The notes beneath the pieces are model-generated. The model was given only the letters and a program-made list of their open reading frames with translations. It ran no database searches and had not been told where the DNA came from. A program made the translations under genes and the position numbers. From positions 1 to 6,571 of the forward strand of contig JASGCH010000086.1 in NCBI GenBank assembly GCA_030054245.1: DNA of 6,571 nt. Reading direction: 5' to 3'. The first letter of the stretch is position 1. Every line of letters starts with the position of its first letter. Positions 1 through 5,356 of this stretch are shown here, in pieces. This stretch comes from Gammaproteobacteria bacterium. GTDB lineage: Bacteria; Pseudomonadota; Gammaproteobacteria; Burkholderiales; Burkholderiaceae_C.

Positions 1-662
1 CTCAGGGTGGATATACCTATCAAATGTTGGTCGGCCCAAGCACGAAACCGCCCGGTCCAATTCGCTATACGCGAGCCCAAAAAAATCAAAAAGCCCAAAC
101 CCACAAACACCGCGATACGGTAATTTTCAGCAAAACTGGCAATGCCGGCCATGGTTTTACCTATACTGCCCCAATATTGCACTGGAATACCTAAAGATTC
201 GCGCATGGTATTGATGATAAATGGAATTAAATACATGACCATCATCAAAGCCAGTAAAAAGGTGACAACCCCAGCCGCCAAAGCCGAAATGGCTTGATTG
301 CGTAAATTTTTGGTAAGCTTACTAATGCGCGCCAGATCACGCAAAGTTCCGGGTATGGCGTCCCCACCAGCGTTAGCTTGCACGCGAATAATTGCCACAT
401 CCACCTCTGGCATGGTATCTGCCCAAGCTTCGGCCAAATCTGCCCCCATTTCCAAATAACGATCCGCCCAATGGCGTGCCAAAATCCCACGAGGAGCCTC
501 ACCAAATCTTTGCCCGTCTTGCACAAAAATATCTAACAAGCGTATATGGCTGGTTTCTAATAAACTTGCCATATCCTCATAATAAGCCGCCCGTTGGCTG
601 GCAAACTGCCAAGCCGCCAGCTTAATAGCTAAAGTTTGTGAATTAAACAATCCTGACAACAT
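1..662 (-). CDS. pilR: Type IVb pilus inner-membrane platform protein (T2SSF family), 3' part outside the window
   Basis: Polytopic inner-membrane protein that couples the PilQ ATPase to pilin assembly. The frame runs off the left edge, leaving 220 residues, probably about two thirds of a usual platform protein. Residues 1-120 form the first cytoplasmic domain of the T2SSF type (ASQRAAYYEDMASLLET at 21-37; VQANAGGDAIPGTLRDLARI at 94-113, the place of the conserved Gly/Leu motif of GspF-like proteins). Transmembrane segments follow at about 125-150 (ALAAGVVTFLLALMMVMYLI) and 182-199 (RIAVFVGLGFLIFLGSRI). The start is the ATG at 660-662; upstream in frame there is a TTG at 672-674 and then a TGA. 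No Shine-Dalgarno sequence precedes the ATG, so translation probably depends on coupling to pilQ or to the short frame at 643-702. Gene order directly after the ATPase matches R64-type operons, where the pilin gene would come next. Confidence 0.88.
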   Translation of the reverse strand, partial: MLSGLFNSQTLAIKLAAWQFASQRAAYYEDMASLLETSHIRLLDIFVQDGQRFGEAPRGILARHWADRYLEMGADLAEAWADTMPEVDVAIIRVQANAGGDAIPGTLRDLARISKLTKNLRNQAISALAAGVVTFLLALMMVMYLIPFIINTMRESLGIPVQYWGSIGKTMAGIASFAENYRIAVFVGLGFLIFLGSRIANWTGRFRAWADQHLIGISTL

Positions 663-702
663 AGTGGGTAGCAATAATCAAACCAAAAATCAATGTAACC
701 AT
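643..702 (-). CDS. Possible 19-residue leader peptide overlapping the pilR start
   Basis: The only ATG between the pilQ stop and the pilR ATG opens a 19-residue frame, MVTLIFGLIIATHYVVRIV, ending in TAA 15 bases inside pilR and in a different frame. A GAG seven bases before its ATG could serve as a weak ribosome site, overlapping the pilQ stop region. pilR itself lacks any ribosome site, so ribosomes finishing this short frame could restart at the pilR ATG. The peptide is hydrophobic and could insert in the membrane, or may have no function of its own. It could also be a chance frame. Confidence 0.3.
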   Translation of the reverse strand: MVTLIFGLIIATHYVVRIV

Positions 703-710
703 ATACCAAC

Positions 711-2639
711 TCAAGCCGCAACTTTACGAATATGCTTTTGCCGCTCCAGCATTTCTTTGCGTTTTTGCAAAGTCTCAAATGAGACAAAATGTCCTTCCAC
801 ATCACGAGGGTCTATTTCTCCCCTTAATGATTTAAAAATGGCCACTTCATTGGCGGTTTTGCCAGTAAAATTTTCAGAATCCATTCTTTTATCAGACAAT
901 TCGCGCCACCACCTGGCCAAATCTAAGCGAGTTCCGTGCAATAAAATCTCAGATAAATCCTCATTCGGCTCGACCATTTCAGCAACCACGCATCGACTCT
1001 GGTAACCGTTGAGTTGGCTTAACTCAGGTTTTTCACACTCTTTACACCCCTTAGGGTTACGAAACCTTAATTCTTCTAAGGATAAATCTTTACCCCAAAC
1101 ACTTTCAAACAAGTTGTAATAATGTGATTTGCTCATACCCAAATCCACTTCATCTACGGTTAATTTACAGTGTTCGCAAACGCGTGATATCAGTGTTTGA
1201 TAGACACATAGTTTTACATTCCCTGGTGCGGCTAAAACTTCTTTGGGTATATTAATTTCTGGCGAACTTAAACGAGCAAAAATCCCTAAAGCATCTCTGG
1301 CATGCACGGTCGTGTAAATATCGTGTCCCGATTCTAAAATAGCTCTGACCACCCGACCAGCGGCGACATCGCGCACCTCACCAAACAATAAACCGTCTAG
1401 GGCACTGCGCAATAAAGCACGCACGGCGGCGGCAAAATCGGCATCGTCGTGCGCCAACAAGTCACGCACAATGGTTCTTTGATGCACATTGGGAATATGA
1501 AACTCGACAGGATCTTCAAGCGAAATCATCTTAATATTGGGTGGTAACATAGACATTAAGATGGATAAAGTTAAACTTTTACCAGTACCCACAGTCCCAG
1601 ACAACACCGTTAACCCCCCATGATTAGAAATGGCGCGCTCAAACATCGCGATTTGAGAGGGCATATAACCAGCTTCTGCCAAATTTTTCACCGGCGTGGA
1701 CGCCCCCATTCGTTGCATACGCAAGGTAACGATAGTACCTACATCAGCACGCATACCCGACCATCTAAGACGCACTCTATCACCTTCGGCTAAATCTACA
1801 TCAACCAAACATTGTTGCTCTATATTGGCATTAAAAGCCGGCTCTCGCCCACCCTCTCCCCTTTGATAAGCAATGCCCAAAATTTGCACCATCGTACGCG
1901 TAGGGATTTTCCAGCGACCAGGGTAAATATACAGTCCATCAATTTTGAAAGCAACCGATGAAATAGAATCTTCGGCTCGAACTACAAAATCAATATCGTT
2001 GCTTTGATTGTCAAATCCCCATTGAATAACATCGACAAAAGACTGCCACAAAGCCGCTTTGTCTTGATCGTTAGAGATTTTTTGCATAGACTCTATGCGG
2101 CTATTTTTGACATGGCCTTGGGCCACCGCAACCACTAAACTAGAGGAGACCAGCCAAACATTAGAGCCTTCTACCAAACCCCAACCAGCCTTAGACAATA
2201 AAGTCGCAATCCCATTAATATCCTCCGGTTCAACCGTAGGTGCCGCCAAAAAAATGCAACGCTTGGCTTCTGTAGCCGAATTGACCACGGCTACAGAGTA
2301 AGACAAATGATGGGCGATACCTATCCTAGCATTGATACATTCTAAAAAGGCCACTTTGTTAACCAGTTCATCTAATTTATCGATAATCAAGGCCGTCGAT
2401 AAGCGCAAATTAACCGCTAAGCGTTCAGTTAAGGCTTGCCGCAAACTTACTTCAGCCTTGTTGATGGCTGGTGCCTCTGGAGGCTTTGATGCGTCACCCA
2501 GTGTCGCATGTTGGACCTGTGGAGATATACCGCCGTTGCTTTTAGCGGACTTATTTTCCAAATCTGTAGCTTGTGTACCCTCTATTTTGTTAAAAGACAA
2601 AATGGTCGGGGCTACCTTTTTCCTACCAAATAAATTCAT
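711..2639 (-). CDS. pilQ: Type IVb pilus assembly ATPase (R64 PilQ / GspE family)
   Basis: Cytoplasmic secretion ATPase that powers pilin polymerisation, working on the platform protein encoded next. The 642 residues show a variable N-terminal region (1-200), a PAS-like N2 domain (about 210-312) and a RecA-like core. Its boxes are intact: Walker A GTVGTGKS (348-355, Lys354), Asp box ISLEDPVE (372-379), Walker B LLFGEVRD (417-424, Glu421) and His box GHDIYTTVHARDA (438-450). Two Cys pairs, CEHC (488-491) and CKEC (532-535), match the zinc-binding tetracysteine of GspE/PilB ATPases. A C-terminal tail includes RGEIDPRDVE (606-615), usual in this family. In place of the common RQDPD before Walker B it has RSALD. 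ATG 2639 is the only start that fits, because an in-frame TGA lies 21 bases upstream; the ribosome site (TAAG, four bases before the ATG) is weak. The gap to pilP is 39 bases. It ends in TGA, 48 bases before pilR. Confidence 0.95.
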   Translation of the reverse strand: MNLFGRKKVAPTILSFNKIEGTQATDLENKSAKSNGGISPQVQHATLGDASKPPEAPAINKAEVSLRQALTERLAVNLRLSTALIIDKLDELVNKVAFLECINARIGIAHHLSYSVAVVNSATEAKRCIFLAAPTVEPEDINGIATLLSKAGWGLVEGSNVWLVSSSLVVAVAQGHVKNSRIESMQKISNDQDKAALWQSFVDVIQWGFDNQSNDIDFVVRAEDSISSVAFKIDGLYIYPGRWKIPTRTMVQILGIAYQRGEGGREPAFNANIEQQCLVDVDLAEGDRVRLRWSGMRADVGTIVTLRMQRMGASTPVKNLAEAGYMPSQIAMFERAISNHGGLTVLSGTVGTGKSLTLSILMSMLPPNIKMISLEDPVEFHIPNVHQRTIVRDLLAHDDADFAAAVRALLRSALDGLLFGEVRDVAAGRVVRAILESGHDIYTTVHARDALGIFARLSSPEINIPKEVLAAPGNVKLCVYQTLISRVCEHCKLTVDEVDLGMSKSHYYNLFESVWGKDLSLEELRFRNPKGCKECEKPELSQLNGYQSRCVVAEMVEPNEDLSEILLHGTRLDLARWWRELSDKRMDSENFTGKTANEVAIFKSLRGEIDPRDVEGHFVSFETLQKRKEMLERQKHIRKVAA

Positions 2640-2678
2640 GGAACTTATACAAAAATGATCTCATAAAAGCATAACCCG

Positions 2679-3383
2679 TCAATTAGTGGATGGTGGTGTA
2701 GAGGTGGCAGATTGGACGGGTGGCACCGAACCCGGAGTTACCACTTGAATAATGGGCGAGACGACCGGATTAACTGGAGGTGTCGCCGGAACATTGGACA
2801 CCAATACCGGAACTGGAGGAGGAGGAGGCTGAAAACACAATTCTCGCGTGGCGAATTTATGATTGGTTTTCTGTAAAGCACTAATCTGGACACACGAACC
2901 AATGATCTTATCCAAACGCCATTGATCTTCTATGATCCCGCCTACCTTAAGACCTGGATAGACCACTTGATTAAAAGTAATATCTGCTTTTAAGTCGCTA
3001 GATACCCCATAAACTGCCCGCAAAACAATGGATTCTTCAGATTTACTCGGCACTTCAATACTCGCTGGGCTATTACTCGCTGGGCTATTACTCGCCGGGC
3101 TATTAGATGACAGCGAAGCACTAGGTCCTTTGCCCGCCACATTCCCCGAGGAATTGATAGGTGGGTTGACCGAAACGCTCGGTGCTGGCCGGTTAGGTAG
3201 TGATGCTGGAGCGGAGACTTCTGGTTGCTTACTTAAAGCTTTGATAAGGTCCCACATGGTTTGACTGGATGCTAGCAATGGCACTGCGCACGCCAACCCC
3301 ACTAGACACTGGAGTATAAATTGGCTCATATATCGAACACCTGCAAGCTCCACAAAATGCGATAAATTATTTTTCTTTGCCAT
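2679..3383 (-). CDS. pilP: PilP-family type IVb pilus biogenesis protein, exported
   Basis: Likely periplasmic partner of the secretin and PilO in type IVb pilus assembly. The 234 residues comprise a hydrophobic export segment (about 20-38, QFILQCLVGLACAVPLLAS) with possible cleavage near 38-40; a Pro/Ser/Asn-rich linker (about 53-115) holding three NSPAS repeats (94-108); a compact folded part (about 118-185, around VYPGLKVGGIIEDQWRLDKI) with Cys164 and Cys183, which could form a disulfide; and a proline-rich tail (186-234) that starts with five prolines. It is longer than the R64 relative (about 150 residues as I recall), through the linker and tail. The ATG at 3383 has an AGAAGGA site and overlaps pilO by 17 bases. 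Starting instead at Met19 (3329), also with a ribosome site, would give a more typical signal peptide of 216 residues in total. There is no proper lipobox. The call rests on position, export signal and domain size more than on diagnostic residues. Confidence 0.75.
   Translation of the reverse strand: MAKKNNLSHFVELAGVRYMSQFILQCLVGLACAVPLLASSQTMWDLIKALSKQPEVSAPASLPNRPAPSVSVNPPINSSGNVAGKGPSASLSSNSPASNSPASNSPASIEVPSKSEESIVLRAVYGVSSDLKADITFNQVVYPGLKVGGIIEDQWRLDKIIGSCVQISALQKTNHKFATRELCFQPPPPPVPVLVSNVPATPPVNPVVSPIIQVVTPGSVPPVQSATSTPPSTN
3060..3104 (-). repeat. 15-bp tandem repeat, three copies, encoding NSPAS in pilP
   Basis: Three contiguous 15-base units, actcgctgggctatt on the plus strand, the third carrying one T-to-C change. 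Each encodes Asn-Ser-Pro-Ala-Ser (residues 94-108). Near-identity at the DNA level, including third codon positions, suggests recent duplication rather than selection on the peptide alone. Copy-number change keeps the frame. Confidence 0.92.
3338..3342 (-). promoter_or_regulatory. Alternative ribosome binding site for an internal pilP start
   Basis: The coding strand reads AGGTG with eight bases before the in-frame ATG at 3327-3329 (Met19 of the longer form). That Met starts directly at the hydrophobic signal sequence, so it is a credible alternative or second start. Confidence 0.45.
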
Positions 3384-5265
3384 AAATGGATCCTTCTAAA
3401 GTAAAAGTTAGGGCGGTTCTCAAGTTACTGGAAGTTTTACTTGAGTTGTCCAATGCATCGCTTTGACCGGCAAAATTAAAGTTGAGACCTATACTAAAAC
3501 TTCGCCAATCCCCAGGGATATGCTGGTTAATGTCAACCAAAGACACCAAGGGGTAGGAAAACTTAAACGGTATCTCTATTATATCAGGGACAAACTTAGG
3601 TTTTTCAAGCTTACTACCATCTTTTCTTGTAGGATCAGGAAAGCTCAGCTTATTAAACGACAAGGCAGGCAGGGTACTCACATAATTCGACATTTCTTGC
3701 AGACGACTACTCGTATGCAAAATATGCTCAGCACGCGTCAAAAGCCCTTGACGCCAATCTAAGGTTTTCACCGGTATAGCCACCTGCCAATTTAACCTTG
3801 CTGTATTCAAGGGCTCCCAAGTTAAATTAAATCCTTCTGGTATGCGTTTAATAAACTCTGAACTGGTGATACTAGCTTTAGATACCTCTCGGTTATAAAC
3901 TCCTTCACAATTCCAAACTTGTGTCCACCGTTCCAAGTCTTGGCTCTGCCCAACTCCTTGGGCACTGGTATTTTTATCAGTGACTCGATTTTCAGGTAGC
4001 TGACTCACCGAACCCCCATTCAATGGGGTAGTAACTTGCTTGGACGGGCTAGGAATAGCTACCTGCGTATTGGCTACCTGCGCATTGGGTGCCGGAGCAG
4101 TTTGTGCCTGAGCTACTGACCAAAAGTAAGAGCGCGGCGTAGTATCACCCCCTGTAGCCTCAGCAGTCATAGCAAGCCGAGTGCTTGTGGCAAGGTCCTG
4201 TGTCAAGTGATACCCCAAGTAGGCTTGATTTTTGCCCTCTGGATACAGACTTACCGGTGGAAGCTTATAAGAGGATGCCTGCACAGGTACACTACCTTTG
4301 CACGAAATACTCTTGAGGTGCCAGCCTTCTTCGTTAAGTTGTAAATTTGCCATAGAATCCAATAATTTAGGCAAAGTCTCGCTAGAAGGTTGTATTTTAG
4401 TTTTGGTAAAATTTTCTAAAGAACGCAACCACAACAATTCTGGCGATTCAGAAGCATACAATTGCGCTTTTTGTTTATTGATTTTCTCTACATCGTATTG
4501 TTGAGCATAAAATTGATAGAGCTCATAGACCATATAAGTGAGAAGCAACCCGCCGGCCAACTGCCATTTTTTATTGGTGCGAAAATTATGTAAAAGGGTT
4601 GATTTGGGTAAACTCACCAACGAGTCGGCAGTATAGGCCTGCATGGCAATCACTTTTTGCAATTGCAAGGCAATGACATGTTGGGGTAAAAAGGGTAGAA
4701 CCTCGGCCAAATCTAAGTCGGTATGTATGTAGGGGTAACGCGATTTTTGTTGCTCCATCCAAGCATTGAGCTCAGCACCGCGATTTAAAATTAACTCCTG
4801 ACCTACGGGGCGTCGATTTCGAATTCCACCCACCCAGACCTTTTCGGGTTCGGGTGTTGAAAAAGCAAAAGCCGTATCATCGGTACTAGAGCTTCGTGCC
4901 ACTAAAATGGAGCCAGCGTAAATTTCTTTTTGGGTTGGCAACTCAGATTCTGTGCGTAAAAAACCTACGCATTGCCCTAAATAAACCACAAAGTAGCTGG
5001 CTTGCGCCGAACGCGCTAAACTTTCACTTGCCTTTTTTCCAGCCATCACGATGTTGCGCCAACTTAACCCCAAAGCCACCAATTTACCGCTGTCCGATTG
5101 ACACAGAATAACTTGATTGTAAGGCAATTGCGTAGACTTGACCAAGCCAAAAATTTTACGAATTTTGTCTTCAATGGGCAATTGTTGGTTTAATTCTTTC
5201 CACCAACTGCTGACATCCGCACTAATTTTGCCTCGCCAATGTTCCCATGAACGCGCCAGATCCAT
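3367..5265 (-). CDS. pilO: PilO2-type type IVb pilus accessory protein, long form
   Basis: Inner-membrane accessory protein of type IVb pilus assembly (PAP_PilO / PilO2 family), thought to link the cytoplasmic machinery to periplasmic parts. The 632 residues show a soluble N-terminal region (1-230), a single transmembrane segment at about 234-252 (WQLAGGLLLTYMVYELYQF) and a large C-terminal region that should be periplasmic. The C-terminal region has two parts, about 265-380 and 445-625, joined by a linker rich in Ala, Gln, Pro, Ser and Thr (about 384-445) that contains a 15-bp tandem repeat. Cys322 (ISCKG) and Cys453 (WNCEGVY) flank the linker and could form a disulfide; Cys55 and Cys99 lie in the N-terminal part. 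The protein is longer than the R64 relative (about 430 residues as I recall), mostly through the C-terminal region. The start has a strong ribosome site. The last 17 bases overlap pilP, suggesting coupled translation. The call rests on topology and on its place between secretin and PilP. Confidence 0.82.
   Translation of the reverse strand: MDLARSWEHWRGKISADVSSWWKELNQQLPIEDKIRKIFGLVKSTQLPYNQVILCQSDSGKLVALGLSWRNIVMAGKKASESLARSAQASYFVVYLGQCVGFLRTESELPTQKEIYAGSILVARSSSTDDTAFAFSTPEPEKVWVGGIRNRRPVGQELILNRGAELNAWMEQQKSRYPYIHTDLDLAEVLPFLPQHVIALQLQKVIAMQAYTADSLVSLPKSTLLHNFRTNKKWQLAGGLLLTYMVYELYQFYAQQYDVEKINKQKAQLYASESPELLWLRSLENFTKTKIQPSSETLPKLLDSMANLQLNEEGWHLKSISCKGSVPVQASSYKLPPVSLYPEGKNQAYLGYHLTQDLATSTRLAMTAEATGGDTTPRSYFWSVAQAQTAPAPNAQVANTQVAIPSPSKQVTTPLNGGSVSQLPENRVTDKNTSAQGVGQSQDLERWTQVWNCEGVYNREVSKASITSSEFIKRIPEGFNLTWEPLNTARLNWQVAIPVKTLDWRQGLLTRAEHILHTSSRLQEMSNYVSTLPALSFNKLSFPDPTRKDGSKLEKPKFVPDIIEIPFKFSYPLVSLVDINQHIPGDWRSFSIGLNFNFAGQSDALDNSSKTSSNLRTALTFTLEGSIYGKEK
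3391..3397 (-). promoter_or_regulatory. Ribosome binding site for the upstream pilP start
   Basis: The coding strand reads AGAAGGA with seven bases before the ATG at 3381-3383. The site lies inside the last codons of pilO. It is the better of two ribosome sites for pilP. Confidence 0.7.
4058..4087 (-). repeat. 15-bp tandem repeat, two copies, in the pilO linker
   Basis: The plus strand reads gctacctgcgtattg then gctacctgcgcattg, differing at one base. On the coding strand this gives NAQVA followed by NTQVA at about residues 394-403 of PilO. The unit is a multiple of three, so copy-number change would alter linker length without breaking the frame. Confidence 0.85.
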
Positions 5266-5356
5266 ATTATTTCCCTTATTGTGTTTGCTAGATATCTCTT
5301 CAGATATTAGGATATCATTGCCTTTAAAATAACTTACATAAGCTGTCTAAATACCG
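5266..5356 (-). promoter_or_regulatory. Short intergenic stretch before pilO with GATATY copies and a small hairpin
   Basis: These 91 bases are the longest non-coding stretch in the window. On the plus strand they hold GATATC at 5291-5296, GATATT at 5303-5308 and GATATC at 5311-5316. On the coding strand ATATCT-GAAG-AGATAT can form a six-pair stem with a four-base loop. The two outer GATATC copies could instead pair with each other across a 14-base loop. No U-run follows, so it does not look like an intrinsic terminator. It may act in RNA processing or in tuning pilO expression relative to the secretin, or be chance in AT-rich DNA. I found no convincing promoter. Confidence 0.35.
5271..5277 (-). 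promoter_or_regulatory. Ribosome binding site of pilO
   Basis: The coding strand reads AAGGGAA with five bases between its end and the ATG at 5263-5265. It is a good Shine-Dalgarno match and supports that ATG as the pilO start. Confidence 0.75.

Noticed and set aside
245..526. 93-codon minus-strand frame, Trp-rich
   Set aside because: It overlaps the pilR frame in another phase; the pilR product has clear T2SSF features and membrane segments, while this one does not.
664..1005. 113-codon plus-strand frame opposite the pilQ end and the pilR start
   Set aside because: It is antisense to the C-terminal PilQ residues, which carry a family-typical tail. Its own product is Ser/Lys-rich with no domain.
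3287..3329. Lipobox in PilP (GLAC at residues 29-32)
   Set aside because: The -3 residue is Gly and the hydrophobic stretch continues after the Cys (AVPLLA), so it does not fit lipoprotein signal rules; an ordinary signal sequence fits better.
5313..5349. Possible promoter before pilO on the minus strand (TAGACA as -35, plus strand tgtcta at 5344-5349)
   Set aside because: No good -10 box lies at 16-18 bases from it; the closest matches are poor or at the wrong spacing.
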